A stretch of 44,675 nt of DNA from Bacteroides sp. 43_108 (GTDB lineage: Bacteria > Bacteroidota > Bacteroidia > Bacteroidales > Bacteroidaceae): the NCBI GenBank assembly GCA_001915545.1, contig MNQS01000014.1:1-44675 (forward strand), read 5' to 3'. The notes under the pieces were generated by a model, which did no database searches, was not told the DNA's origin, and saw only the letters and a program-made list of their open reading frames with translations. Positions 23,425 through 32,819 of the stretch are shown here, one piece after another. The translations under genes were made by a program, and so were the position numbers. Every line of letters starts with the position of its first letter. Within the stretch, counting starts at the first letter, position 1.

Positions 23425-24510
23425 TCAATCAGGCATTTTAGCCTTCAGATACAATTTTCTGACAAACTTCATATCATGCTCAACCATTATACGCACAAGT
23501 TCCTCAAAAGAGGTCTTGCGAGGGTTCCAGCCAAGCACCTTACGTGCCTTTGTAGGATCACCAAGCAACTGCTCAACTTCGCAAGGTCTGAAATATTTAG
23601 GATCGACTTCAACCAAAACACGACCTGTAGCCTTATCTATTCCTTTCTCGTCCAATCCTTTTCCTTGCCATTCCAAATCAATACCACAATATTTAAAAGC
23701 CAAAGTAGCAAACTCTCTGACAGTATGATATTCGCCTGTTGCTATTACAAAATCATCAGGTTCCGGCTGCTGAAGTATCAGCCACATACACTCTACATAA
23801 TCCTTTGCATATCCCCAATCTCGCAAAGCATCAAGATTACCTAAATAAAGCTTGTCCTGAAATCCTTGTACTATGCGTGTTGCAGCCAAAGTTATCTTGC
23901 GAGTAACGAAATTCTCACCTCGTCTTTCACTCTCGTGGTTGAAAAGAATACCGTTAACGCAATACATACCATAGCTTTCACGATAATTTTTCATTATCCA
24001 ATAAGCATACAACTTTGCAACACTGTACGGAGAACGCGGATGGAATGGTGTTGTTTCACGCTGAGGAACCTCTTCAACTTTTCCAAAAAGTTCTGAAGTG
24101 GAAGCCTGGTAAATCCTGCATTTGTTGTCCAACCTGTTTATACGAACCGCCTCCAAAAGACGCAATACACCAACGGCATCGGTATCGGCTGTATATTCAG
24201 GAACATCAAAACTTACCTTGACATGGCTCTGCGCAGCTAGATTATATATCTCTGTCGGCTGAACTTCACCTATAATCCTTATCAAGGAACTTGAATCTGT
24301 CATATCAGCCCAATGAAGTTCTACCAAACGAGACTTCTTTGTATCACGAACCCATTCATCAAGATACAAATGCTCAATACGGCCAGTATTGAACGATGAA
24401 GAACGGCGCAACAGTCCATGTACCTCATAACCTTTCTCAATCAGGAATTCAGCAAGATACGAACCATCCTGCCCGGTTATACCGGTTATCAATGCAACTT
24501 TTCTATCCAT
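23425..24510 (-). CDS. gmd: GDP-mannose 4,6-dehydratase
   Basis: 361 aa, normal length. It forms GDP-4-keto-6-deoxy-D-mannose from GDP-mannose with bound NADP, the first committed step to GDP-L-fucose. The motif [10 protein letters not shown] is at 10-19, the catalytic STSE stretch at 137-140, and Tyr162-x3-Lys166 (YSVAK). [18 protein letters not shown] and [15 protein letters not shown] are family hallmarks. First gene of the gmd-fcl pair. Fucose made here could enter surface glycans or protein O-glycans, as known in Bacteroidales. Confidence 0.97.
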   Translation of the reverse strand: MDRKVALITGITGQDGSYLAEFLIEKGYEVHGLLRRSSSFNTGRIEHLYLDEWVRDTKKSRLVELHWADMTDSSSLIRIIGEVQPTEIYNLAAQSHVKVSFDVPEYTADTDAVGVLRLLEAVRINRLDNKCRIYQASTSELFGKVEEVPQRETTPFHPRSPYSVAKLYAYWIMKNYRESYGMYCVNGILFNHESERRGENFVTRKITLAATRIVQGFQDKLYLGNLDALRDWGYAKDYVECMWLILQQPEPDDFVIATGEYHTVREFATLAFKYCGIDLEWQGKGLDEKGIDKATGRVLVEVDPKYFRPCEVEQLLGDPTKARKVLGWNPRKTSFEELVRIMVEHDMKFVRKLYLKAKMPD

Positions 24511-24562
24511 ATAATAAAAAATAACTAAGCTTCTATTCTAAAATGCCATATCAGGCTATGCA

Positions 24563-24570
24563 CAAATGTA
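24563..24570 (-). promoter_or_regulatory. -7 box of gmd-fcl
   Basis: TACATTTG on the minus strand, a perfect TAnnTTTG; the -33 region is poor. Predicted leader about 46 nt. Confidence 0.5.
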
Positions 24571-24650
24571 ACAATAAAAAACCACACTTTAAAACCATCT
24601 TGTCAAAACCTGATATTTTCAACGGTACCGACGCACATATGGATATAAAA

Positions 24651-24689
24651 AAGATGCGGTACAGGCAACCGTTGCCACAACCGCATCTT
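24651..24689 (-). terminator. Terminator of trpS
   Basis: Perfect 10-bp stem AAGATGCGGT (24651-24660) / ACCGCATCTT (24680-24689) with inner GGCAAC/GTTGCC pairing. On the minus strand it is followed by TTTTTATAT. Confidence 0.88.
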
Positions 24690-24715
24690 TATCAATGTAT
24701 TATTACTAATCTTCA

Positions 24716-25705
24716 TCAATATACTCTGAAGCCGATAATCTTACGAACCTCCTTCAGTGTTGCAGAAGCACTCTCTCTAGCCTTTTCGGCTCCAGCAAGT
24801 GCTATCTTATCCAGCAGTTCAACGTTTGCAGAATACTCGGCTATACGTTCTCTGATTGGAGCAACTGTCTTCTCGAGGTCTTCAGCAAGCTGCTTCTTCA
24901 TATCACCGTAACGCAAAGTACAATCGTTCCACTTTGAATCAAAATAATTGTATGTATCTTCAGACGATACGACCTGCATCAATGTAAACAGATTCTGTAT
25001 CACATCAGGCTTAGGGCTGTTCATTTCCTGAGGACCATTGTCTGTCACAGCACGCATAACCTTTTTCTTAAGTGTCTTGGCATCATCTTTGAGATAGATA
25101 CAATTACCTTCAGACTTTCCCATCTTGCCAGAACCATCCAAACCAGGAATCTTTATTGCATGGTCACTGAAGTAGAAATTCTGTGGTTCTGGGAAAAACT
25201 CAACATTATAGATATTGTTGAATCGTCTTGCACATTTACGTGCCATCTCCATATTTTGTTCCTGATCTTTTCCTACGGGTACCTTGACAGCCTTGTGCTG
25301 CAAGATATCGGCCGCCATCAAAGTTGGATAAGTAAACAATCCGGCGTTGACATTATCAGGCTGTTGTCTGGCTTTCTCTTTAAATGTCGTAACACGTCCC
25401 AGCTCTCCTAGATATGTATTCATATTAAGATAAAGATAGAGTTCCAATGTTTCTCTGACATCGCTCTGAACATATATCGTACATTTATCAGGATCCATAC
25501 CGCAAGCCAAATATTCTGCAAGAATAGTGCGCACGCTTTTCTGGATATTTTCAGGAGTCGGATGTGTCGTCAACGAATGCCAATCAGCAATGAAGAACAT
25601 ACAATCGTATTCATCCTGCATCTTGACAAAACTCTTAACAGCTCCATAATAATTACCTAAATGAAGATTTCCCGTAGGACGGATTCCGCTAACAACTTTT
25701 TCCAT
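24716..25705 (-). CDS. trpS: Tryptophanyl-tRNA synthetase
   Basis: 329 aa, the usual length. This class I enzyme charges tRNA-Trp with ATP and tryptophan. The HIGH-type motif is HLGN at 15-18, and the KMSKS-type motif is KMGKS near residues 195-199. RPTGNLHLGNYYGA and the PVGKDQEQNMEMAR stretch are typical. It is a single-gene unit with its own promoter and terminator. No sign of trp-linked regulation was seen in the leader. Confidence 0.97.
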   Translation of the reverse strand: MEKVVSGIRPTGNLHLGNYYGAVKSFVKMQDEYDCMFFIADWHSLTTHPTPENIQKSVRTILAEYLACGMDPDKCTIYVQSDVRETLELYLYLNMNTYLGELGRVTTFKEKARQQPDNVNAGLFTYPTLMAADILQHKAVKVPVGKDQEQNMEMARKCARRFNNIYNVEFFPEPQNFYFSDHAIKIPGLDGSGKMGKSEGNCIYLKDDAKTLKKKVMRAVTDNGPQEMNSPKPDVIQNLFTLMQVVSSEDTYNYFDSKWNDCTLRYGDMKKQLAEDLEKTVAPIRERIAEYSANVELLDKIALAGAEKARESASATLKEVRKIIGFRVY

Positions 25706-25849
25706 TATAATATCGATTTAAAACATATTAAATACAAGAGAAGCATACACCTCCATTGCCGTATACCAAGAGACACCCGTCATGACGGTCTAAACAAAAA
25801 CCAGCAAGGATTGTTTTAATCAGTCTGCCTGATGCCTCTTTACGAACTG

Positions 25850-25883
25850 CAAATATAGACATTTTCAGCATTCACCTAACAAA
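25850..25883 (-). promoter_or_regulatory. Promoter of trpS
   Basis: TTTG (25880-25883), 22 bp, then TATATTTG (25850-25857) on the minus strand. The -7 box is perfect; the spacing is 1-3 bp longer than usual. Leader about 138 nt. The remainder of the 310-bp gap 25706-26015 holds only the ompA-type terminator. Confidence 0.55.
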
Positions 25884-25954
25884 CACTTGCTATAAAAAAC
25901 AGTCTTCATCAAATATACGCTCATGCAGGAAATGCAGATTTATATAAAACAAAA

Positions 25955-25979
25955 AAGGCCGGCATCAAATGCCGACCTT
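25955..25979 (-). terminator. Terminator of the OmpA-family gene
   Basis: An 11-bp stem with one mismatch, arms at 25955-25965 and 25969-25979, with a 3-nt loop. On the minus strand a run of T follows. It lies 36 bp after the stop. Confidence 0.87.
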
Positions 25980-26015
25980 AAAATTTATGTAGTAATTGTC
26001 TATCTATAAACTCGA

Positions 26016-27173
26016 TTATTTAAGTTCAATCACTGCACGACGGTTAAGAGTGTATGGAGTAACATCGTTTACACCACCGATACCCTTAACTTCGATCTTA
26101 TCACGGCTGACACCAAGATTTACGAGCTCATCAGCTACAGCCTTAGCACGGCCTTCAGAAAGCTTCTGGTTGTAAGCAGAAGAACCAGTCTTGCTGTCTG
26201 CAGATCCAGCGATAACAACTTTGCATCCAGAGTTCTTGATTGTAGTTGCCAAAGACTCGAGGTTAACAAGATCCTTCTTAGACTGCAACTTAGTAGAATT
26301 CAAGTTGAAGAATACAGAAGTAGGAGCACTTGTTACAACATTAACCTTAGTTTCTGTCTGCTTAGGCTGCTTAGCCAACTGTGCACGAAGATCTGCGTTG
26401 ATCTGACGCTCACGATCGAGGTCTGAACGCAACTTAGCCAAAGCCTCTTCGCTTGAAGCTGCCAATGCATTGTAAGCATCTACGCTGACAGCCTTAGTCC
26501 ATGTAGACTTACCAAGGTTGAACTGAACACCGACTTCACCTACGAGGTAACCGCTAGTGCCGTTCTTGCCAGAACCTTCAGCAACACCTGTAAAGTTCTT
26601 AGTTGTAAATCTGTAAGCAACATCCAAATAGATATTGAGAAGCTTGCTTACCTTCCAAGTATTTTCGATACCTGCGCCCAAAGTTGGAACATAGTTTGAT
26701 GTATCAAAATTACGTACAACACCAGCACCAACATAAGGAATGAAGTTCCATACACGGTTCTCATTGTATCCGAAGAACATATTGCTCAAATTGAACTGAA
26801 CATCACCGTAAATTGCTCCGTAGCCACCAGCTTCGAAGTCAGGTGTCCAACCACCATTTACAGGTCTGTTGTTGTCATTCTTAATAATGCCGTTTTCCCA
26901 GTTCAACTTCAAGCGAAGTCCCAAACCTGGAGTAAACCACTTACCGGCAGCAACGTTTACGCCCCATGAATCACCTTTTGGAAACACTTCGGAGAAGTCA
27001 CATCCATAAGGATTCTGCAGAGACATGTCCACACCGACCTGAATGTACCAGTTGGACCAAAATGAATTGGTAGCAACACGATACTTGGAAGGTGTTTCAA
27101 TTGATGTAGTCTGAGCATTAACTCCTAAACTACCAAGGCCGACCAAAGCCAGCGCAATCATTAACTTTTTCAT
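26016..27173 (-). CDS. OmpA-family outer-membrane protein
   Basis: 385 aa. Signal peptide at 1-20 (ending GVNAQ). Residues about 25-215 form an outer-membrane beta barrel with alternating aromatic strands. A short coiled coil follows (about 240-265, EEALAKLRSDLDRERQ). The C-terminal OmpA domain (about 275-385) binds peptidoglycan, with FFNLNSTKL, ADSKTGSSAYNQKLSEGRAKAV and a final LNRRAVIEL. This is the major porin-like type of Bacteroides and Prevotella, linking outer membrane to cell wall. Codon use is visibly more biased than in its neighbours, as expected for an abundant protein. It has a strong -7 box and a long leader. Confidence 0.94.
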   Translation of the reverse strand: MKKLMIALALVGLGSLGVNAQTTSIETPSKYRVATNSFWSNWYIQVGVDMSLQNPYGCDFSEVFPKGDSWGVNVAAGKWFTPGLGLRLKLNWENGIIKNDNNRPVNGGWTPDFEAGGYGAIYGDVQFNLSNMFFGYNENRVWNFIPYVGAGVVRNFDTSNYVPTLGAGIENTWKVSKLLNIYLDVAYRFTTKNFTGVAEGSGKNGTSGYLVGEVGVQFNLGKSTWTKAVSVDAYNALAASSEEALAKLRSDLDRERQINADLRAQLAKQPKQTETKVNVVTSAPTSVFFNLNSTKLQSKKDLVNLESLATTIKNSGCKVVIAGSADSKTGSSAYNQKLSEGRAKAVADELVNLGVSRDKIEVKGIGGVNDVTPYTLNRRAVIELK

Positions 27174-27317
27174 AACACTTTATTTTAAAAAAACATAACT
27201 GTTGACTTTTCTATAGCTTTCCGCCCAGAATCATCGACCGTTCAGCGCCTCAACATCAACATAAAATCAACTGACGTCGGTTCTAAATACGTCAAGATGC
27301 CATATATGAAGTCGAGA

Positions 27318-27325
27318 CAAAGGTA
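27318..27325 (-). promoter_or_regulatory. -7 box of the OmpA-family gene
   Basis: TACCTTTG on the minus strand, a perfect TAnnTTTG; the -33 box is weak. It implies an untranslated leader of about 138 nt, unusually long here. The rest of the gap 27174-27474 shows no gene and no clear mutL terminator. Confidence 0.6.
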
Positions 27326-27474
27326 ACATTTTTAGTTTAAACTAAGTCACATTAGCTAAAAAATCTTATATAAATAACGCTATCCAATATTTTTTGTTCA
27401 CAAAAAAGTCAACAAAGCACAGGCAAATCGACATAAAATTTGAAAAGCAGTACTTTCTAGACCACAAAAAGGCA

Positions 27475-29364
27475 TCACACGTTAAAATTTTTGTCAATAT
27501 CGGAATGCTTTATTATATAAAAGACCAATTTGCCATCAGGAGTACGCATAGGCACTTTCGATCGGAAAAGAGAATTAAGAAGTTCCTCCATCTCCATATC
27601 TGAAAGAACCTGCCCATATACTATAGAGGCCGACTTTGCCAGTGAGAGCGAAATAGACGTGCGCAACGTTTCTTTTAGATCTCCGCCCGTCTCTCTTGCT
27701 TCCGCAATCATCTCGTGAATCATGTCTACAGGCTTTAATCCTTCTGTGTCGGATGGAACGCCATTAATAGAATATGTACCTCCACCAAGATCTGAGAAGT
27801 CAAAACCTAAATATGATAAATCATCCTTGATATTCTCAAACATGACATTCTCAATCTTGGAAAGCTGTACAATTTCCGGAAACAGCACACCTTGAGAAAC
27901 AGACTTCTTTGCTATTATGTTTGACATAAAACGGTCGAAAAGCACTCTGACGTGTGCCCTATGCTGATCAACAAGCATCAGCCCTGACTTCACCGGAACG
28001 ACAATATAGCGTCCTTTATACTGAAAATGAGGGACTGAAAAATCCGAATCGCTCATTTCATCAGTAGAACAACTTTCCCAAAGTGCCCCAGAAGAAATTT
28101 CCACCGGTTTATCATCAGATTCTACATTGTCGGCAACTACATCATCATCCAATACATTGTGAGAAGCACGTGTAGATTTTGCAGAAGTCCCAGCTTCCTT
28201 ATCATACAGTACTTGCCAATCAAAATCTTTTTTCTGATACCCGCTCCCTGAATTTTTAAACGGATTGTACGAAGCAATATGCGGCTCCATTATAGGGCGG
28301 ACAATCTCAGCAGAAGTTCCGAATGTAGGTATATCCGGACGTCCGTCAACATCAAAATCGATTGTAGGAACATCGCAGAACTTTCCCAACGATTCCTTTA
28401 TAGATGCATGAAGCACCTGCCATATTGGCTGTTCGTTGTCAAATTTTATTTCAGTTTTTGTTGGATGAACATTTACATCGATTGTTGATGGATCTACCGA
28501 GAAATACAGGAAGTATGAAACATGTTCTCCGACAGGTATAAGCTTGTCGTATGCCGCCATTACCGCACTATTAAAATAAGGATGCTTCATGTAGCGCCCG
28601 TTGACAAAAAAGAACTGGCGATTCCCCTTTTTCTTTGCAGATTCCGGCTTACCTATATATCCGGAAATCTTCACCAAAGATGTTTCCACGTCAACAGGAA
28701 GCAGATCACCGTTTATTTTCCTCCCGAAGACATCAACGATTCGTTGTCTCAATGATGAAGATGCAAGATTATACATTTCATTGCCATTATTGTAAAGGCA
28801 AAATGAAACGTCAGGATGTACTAGGACGATGCGCTCAAACTCTGCTATTATATTGCTCAATTCTGTCTGATTCGCCTTCAGAAACTTTCTGCGTGCAGGT
28901 ACATTGTAAAACAAGTTCTTGACAGAAAAGTTACATCCCACAGGACAAGAAACCGGTTCTTGGCATTCTACTGCAGAACCGGATATACGGATAAAAGTTC
29001 CAAGATCGTCTTCTTCCCTTCGTGTTTTCAGCTCGACCTGAGCCACAGCGGCTATAGAAGCCAACGCTTCGCCTCTAAAGCCCATTGTCGTTAAAGCGAA
29101 AAGATCTGAAGCCTTTGAGATTTTAGATGTTGCATGACGTTCAAAAGAAAGCCTTGCGTCAGTTTCAGACATGCCTGTTCCATCATCAATAATCTGCACA
29201 CACGTCTTACCGCCGTCTTCGACTGCAATCTTTATGTTCGAAGCCTTTGCATCAATAGAATTCTCAACCATTTCCTTGACTATCGATGCAGGCCTTTGAA
29301 CCACCTCACCGGCGGCTATCTGGTTTGCAACAGAATCAGGAAGCAAATGAATAATATCCATCAT
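27475..29364 (-). CDS. mutL: DNA mismatch repair protein MutL
   Basis: 629 aa. The N-terminal GHKL ATPase is intact: [20 protein letters not shown] with catalytic Glu near 34, [15 protein letters not shown] and [13 protein letters not shown] disordered linker spans about 340-430, followed by a C-terminal dimerisation domain. MutL links MutS mismatch recognition to strand removal. The C-terminal endonuclease motifs of most MutLs are degraded: the DQHA(x)2E(x)4E site reads [12 protein letters not shown], and no CPHGRP motif is present near the end. This MutL is therefore probably non-nicking. It overlaps the upstream 102-aa gene by 4 bp. Confidence 0.96.
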   Translation of the reverse strand: MMDIIHLLPDSVANQIAAGEVVQRPASIVKEMVENSIDAKASNIKIAVEDGGKTCVQIIDDGTGMSETDARLSFERHATSKISKASDLFALTTMGFRGEALASIAAVAQVELKTRREEDDLGTFIRISGSAVECQEPVSCPVGCNFSVKNLFYNVPARRKFLKANQTELSNIIAEFERIVLVHPDVSFCLYNNGNEMYNLASSSLRQRIVDVFGRKINGDLLPVDVETSLVKISGYIGKPESAKKKGNRQFFFVNGRYMKHPYFNSAVMAAYDKLIPVGEHVSYFLYFSVDPSTIDVNVHPTKTEIKFDNEQPIWQVLHASIKESLGKFCDVPTIDFDVDGRPDIPTFGTSAEIVRPIMEPHIASYNPFKNSGSGYQKKDFDWQVLYDKEAGTSAKSTRASHNVLDDDVVADNVESDDKPVEISSGALWESCSTDEMSDSDFSVPHFQYKGRYIVVPVKSGLMLVDQHRAHVRVLFDRFMSNIIAKKSVSQGVLFPEIVQLSKIENVMFENIKDDLSYLGFDFSDLGGGTYSINGVPSDTEGLKPVDMIHEMIAEARETGGDLKETLRTSISLSLAKSASIVYGQVLSDMEMEELLNSLFRSKVPMRTPDGKLVFYIIKHSDIDKNFNV

Positions 29365-29669
29365 AAGCCGAAGTTGAATGTAAAGTTACTAGAGTACAAA
29401 AATTTTGCTATCAAAATAAGTATTACAATTATCATAAGCAGCATACCGTTTGACAGACGCTTACGCCCGCTTTCCTTTCTTCGCTTGAGATGCTTGGTTG
29501 CACCAACGAATTTTCCACGTATATCTTCAGGAGAGAAAGGTTTCGGTGGAATCATACCCAGTTCGCGTTTGGCATTTTCTTCAATCTTTGCGAGCTTTTC
29601 CTTTCTCTCGTCGTAGTAAATATAAGTATGCTTATACTGACGTGGTTTGTTTACTTTAAATAGCCCCAT
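29361..29669 (-). CDS. Conserved small membrane protein of the ostA-mutL operon
   Basis: 102 aa. Residues 1-75 are basic and hydrophilic, with [21 protein letters not shown] and [14 protein letters not shown]. The C-terminus has a single membrane helix (about 77-92, [16 protein letters not shown]) followed by a short Phe/Asn-rich tail. Such proteins are common beside mutL in Bacteroidales, but the function is unknown. Its stop overlaps the mutL start by 4 bp (ATGA type), so translation is coupled. It lies 87 bp after the OstA-like gene. Confidence 0.8.
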   Translation of the reverse strand: MGLFKVNKPRQYKHTYIYYDERKEKLAKIEENAKRELGMIPPKPFSPEDIRGKFVGATKHLKRRKESGRKRLSNGMLLMIIVILILIAKFLYSSNFTFNFGL

Positions 29670-29756
29670 ATATCAACCTTACATTTAATCATTAGTAAAA
29701 AATTTGTAAAAGACTCACTTCCGCACATTCACGCATGGAAATCAACAGAGCAAGCA

Positions 29757-31418
29757 CTATTTGATGTCCTCAAGTTTCTGCAAAGGCACAACACGCTTTT
29801 CTGTAGTCTTAAGCATTTTATCAGCGGTTTTGCTTCGCCAGACAAAAATATCATTTTTATCTTTTGGCCTTATATAATCAAACCATGCGAATCCAACCAA
29901 TTTGCTCTTGTCAGCAGGTGTCTTTTCCAACGGGTACATCGTACCGACAGAAGCAGGCATCCAAATCTTTTCTACCTTTTTATCCTTAAGGTACAATATC
30001 AATTTTGACGTCTCTGTATAGTTTACACCTATACGCGTACCATCATTCTCTGCCATGTAATATACTACATATACATTTCCATGCGCTTCTGAACGATAAA
30101 CTTCTCCATCGCGGAAATAAGAAAACATTTCCTTACCTGCCACCTGATTATAAGATACCGAATCCAGCTGTTCAACAGTCATAGCCTGATTAATCACATG
30201 AACAGAATCAATTGTACTATCATTATTGTACACGCGTATTTCCTCCCCGAACAACTGCTGGTTTACGTTCCAAATTATTGGCTGTCCGTAGAGATAAGTA
30301 CAATATTCTTCAGATTTTGACACCATTGAGTCACACACAGCCTGAATATCTGTTCTATACATCCTGACCTTATGGTAACAATGCAGATGTCTATAAACAG
30401 AATCTGTATCCATGTTGTATGTAAACATCTTCAGCGTATCGCCGTGGATGTATAATGTATCGCCACTCGAATATTCCATCACGACAGCGCTGTCGGTCGC
30501 CATGAAATAACCTGTCGAGTCATTGTACATGCAATAATTGCTTTTAAGCATACTAAGATTCTCATCATCTGTAACTACAACATTACTGAAAGCCTCGCTT
30601 ACCGCAAGTTCCTTGTTATAGTGCATGCTGTCAGCAACAATCTTACGCATATCCCTGATTATGTACGAACGGTCCATAAGATCAGCTGTTCCATTCTTAG
30701 TATCATAGTTGCCACGCAAACCGTAAACAAAAGTTCCATCTTTTGCATTGATGTTTGTCGGACTGACAATCTTTGCGATTTCAGTAGCTGAATTATAGAA
30801 CAATGTATCTGAAACCATTGTAAAATTTGGATTAGTCAGCTCTACATTGTCTGTAAAAAATGCCTCATGAAGATAAGGAGTATATTGTCCCCAATCCGAA
30901 ACCAGAACATTTTCACCGTCATACAGCGTACCACCATTCATGAACATTCCGACATCATAGATTCTGTCATAATCAAGATGTTCCGTGACCAGTCTTGTTT
31001 TCTTATGATCTAGCTGCACACGGCCTCTGGCTTTAGCTGTCATGAATACACCATTGTAATAAAGGGTATCGCTGTTCAATGAAAGTGTATCCCCCTGAAC
31101 CATTTTCACATGTCCGAATGCATCAAAGGAGTTTTCATCCTTATAATATTTTGCACTGTCGCAATATAAGAATGCTCCCTCGTGGCTCAAAGCAACATTG
31201 CCGACCAAAACATCAGCACGCGGATCATCACTGTTCTTATACAATATATCTGAATGTATAAGTTCTATTTTCTTATCAGATCTGCTTCGTCCGTCATTTA
31301 TATCATCTGGAACCAAAGCATACAGAAACATTGCTCCCAGCATCCATACGGAGCATAGGAACAAAGTTCTGAGCTTAAAAGCAAAAATATATCTTTTGAT
31401 AAAGTCCTTCAAAGTCAT
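29757..31418 (-). CDS. OstA/LptA-like envelope protein
   Basis: 553 aa. An N-terminal membrane helix or uncleaved signal (about 15-35) is followed by repeated beta-strand units of the OstA/LptA jelly-roll type: NVALSHEGAFLYCDSAKYY, GHVKMVQGDTLSLNSDTLYYNG, ARGRVQLD and GNVYVVYY. LptA-family proteins carry lipopolysaccharide across the periplasm in the Lpt bridge. The Bacteroidetes version is much longer than E. coli LptA (185 aa). Company with two SurA/PpiC chaperones upstream supports outer-membrane assembly. It overlaps the upstream gene by 4 bp. Confidence 0.85.
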   Translation of the reverse strand: MTLKDFIKRYIFAFKLRTLFLCSVWMLGAMFLYALVPDDINDGRSRSDKKIELIHSDILYKNSDDPRADVLVGNVALSHEGAFLYCDSAKYYKDENSFDAFGHVKMVQGDTLSLNSDTLYYNGVFMTAKARGRVQLDHKKTRLVTEHLDYDRIYDVGMFMNGGTLYDGENVLVSDWGQYTPYLHEAFFTDNVELTNPNFTMVSDTLFYNSATEIAKIVSPTNINAKDGTFVYGLRGNYDTKNGTADLMDRSYIIRDMRKIVADSMHYNKELAVSEAFSNVVVTDDENLSMLKSNYCMYNDSTGYFMATDSAVVMEYSSGDTLYIHGDTLKMFTYNMDTDSVYRHLHCYHKVRMYRTDIQAVCDSMVSKSEEYCTYLYGQPIIWNVNQQLFGEEIRVYNNDSTIDSVHVINQAMTVEQLDSVSYNQVAGKEMFSYFRDGEVYRSEAHGNVYVVYYMAENDGTRIGVNYTETSKLILYLKDKKVEKIWMPASVGTMYPLEKTPADKSKLVGFAWFDYIRPKDKNDIFVWRSKTADKMLKTTEKRVVPLQKLEDIK

Positions 31419-32782
31419 TTAATCCAACCCGGATATTTAAATTCGCAATTTCTCCATTCTTCATTTATTCGGACATAAGTGGTCTTCTGCATATCTCTAA
31501 TCCACTTATCGATTTTCTCTTCGCAAAGTTTATTGTGGACAATATCCTGCATAAGCTGATAATCGTCCCTCATATTCGCTTTATGTCCCTCAACTTTATT
31601 TTTAAGTTTAACAATTGCTACGACTTCCTTTTCGCTGTTGTTTATCATAACAAAAGGTTTAGAGATTTCCCCTACATTCATGTTTACAACAACTTTTGCA
31701 ACTTCCTGAGGAAGATCTTTCATCTCAAACTTTGATGAACCGGTATTAGGATTTACCATCAAACCATGGTTGTTACGCGTATCCTTATCGGTAGAAATGT
31801 ACTGCGTAGCCTCATCAAACGTAAAGACGTTGCGCCTTATCTCATCAGCGATTGAGTCAACTTCTGAAATTGTTTTTGTCAATTCCGCATCGGACACCTT
31901 TGGTCTGCGAAGAATATGTCTTACATTAATCCTGTCACCTCTTTTTTCTATGAGCTGAATTATATGGAAACCATATTCCGTCTCAACAACCTTTGAGATA
32001 GTTTTAGGATCAGTAAGACTGAATGCGGCGTTTGCAAATTCCGGCACCATGTTACCACGTCCCATAAATCCCAATTCACCGCCGTGAACAGCAGAGCCCT
32101 TATCTTCGGAATACATCAAAGCCAATGTAGAAAACTGTGTCTGTCCTGAATTTATGCGCTCTGTGTAATCACGCAGTTCGTTCTTCACTCTATCAATTTC
32201 CTCTTGTGAAATTTCAGGTTCACGCATTATGATCTGCACTTCCACCTGAGTAGGAACAAAAGGAATACTATCTTCAGGAACATCCTTAAAATAGCGTCTT
32301 ACCTGTGCCGGAGTAACCTTTATATCTTTCACAAGGTTATCCCTCTCTTGCGACATAATCTGATTATCACGCACGATATCAAACAATTGTTCTCGTATCT
32401 GCGTCGTTGTTTTGCCGAAAATCTCTTCCATACGTTCTTTAGAACCAAAATTCTGTATATACAGATTTATCTGGTTCTCGACAGTCTGAAGCACTTCATT
32501 GTCAGACACCTCAATACTGTCTATAGCCGCCTGGTGGAGAAACAGTTTCTGAATGGCCAACTGTTCCGGTATCACACAATACGGGTCACCGTCCCAGCGT
32601 TCACCTCTCGACTGTCCTTCAATCCTAGCCATTTCGACATCTGATTTAAGAATAGCCTGATCTCCGACCACCCATATCACCTCATCTATCACATTGTTTT
32701 GAGCATTGGCACATAATGCAAGCAATGCGCAGCAGGCAGAAACAATATACCGTACTTTAGATCTCAACATAACATATTTCAA
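31415..32782 (-). CDS. Periplasmic peptidyl-prolyl isomerase, SurA-like
   Basis: 455 aa. A signal peptide (about 1-27, ending ALCANAQ) is followed by a SurA N-terminal helical domain and two parvulin domains. The first parvulin shows FSTLALMYSEDKGSAVHGGELGFMGRGNMVPEF and ETEYGFHIIQL; the second is more divergent, beginning at INVRHILRRP. SurA-type chaperones escort unfolded beta-barrel proteins to the Bam complex. It sits between a PpiC protein 37 bp upstream and the OstA-like gene, with which it overlaps by 4 bp. Confidence 0.92.
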   Translation of the reverse strand: MKYVMLRSKVRYIVSACCALLALCANAQNNVIDEVIWVVGDQAILKSDVEMARIEGQSRGERWDGDPYCVIPEQLAIQKLFLHQAAIDSIEVSDNEVLQTVENQINLYIQNFGSKERMEEIFGKTTTQIREQLFDIVRDNQIMSQERDNLVKDIKVTPAQVRRYFKDVPEDSIPFVPTQVEVQIIMREPEISQEEIDRVKNELRDYTERINSGQTQFSTLALMYSEDKGSAVHGGELGFMGRGNMVPEFANAAFSLTDPKTISKVVETEYGFHIIQLIEKRGDRINVRHILRRPKVSDAELTKTISEVDSIADEIRRNVFTFDEATQYISTDKDTRNNHGLMVNPNTGSSKFEMKDLPQEVAKVVVNMNVGEISKPFVMINNSEKEVVAIVKLKNKVEGHKANMRDDYQLMQDIVHNKLCEEKIDKWIRDMQKTTYVRINEEWRNCEFKYPGWIK

Positions 32783-32819
32783 ATTTATGATTCAACAAAT
32801 ACTGATAAGCTCTACGACA

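Noticed and set aside
28680..28700. Possible parS-like palindrome in mutL (TTTCCACGTCAAC)
   Set aside because: Only one half resembles the parS consensus and it lies inside a coding gene; no good parS was seen near parAB.
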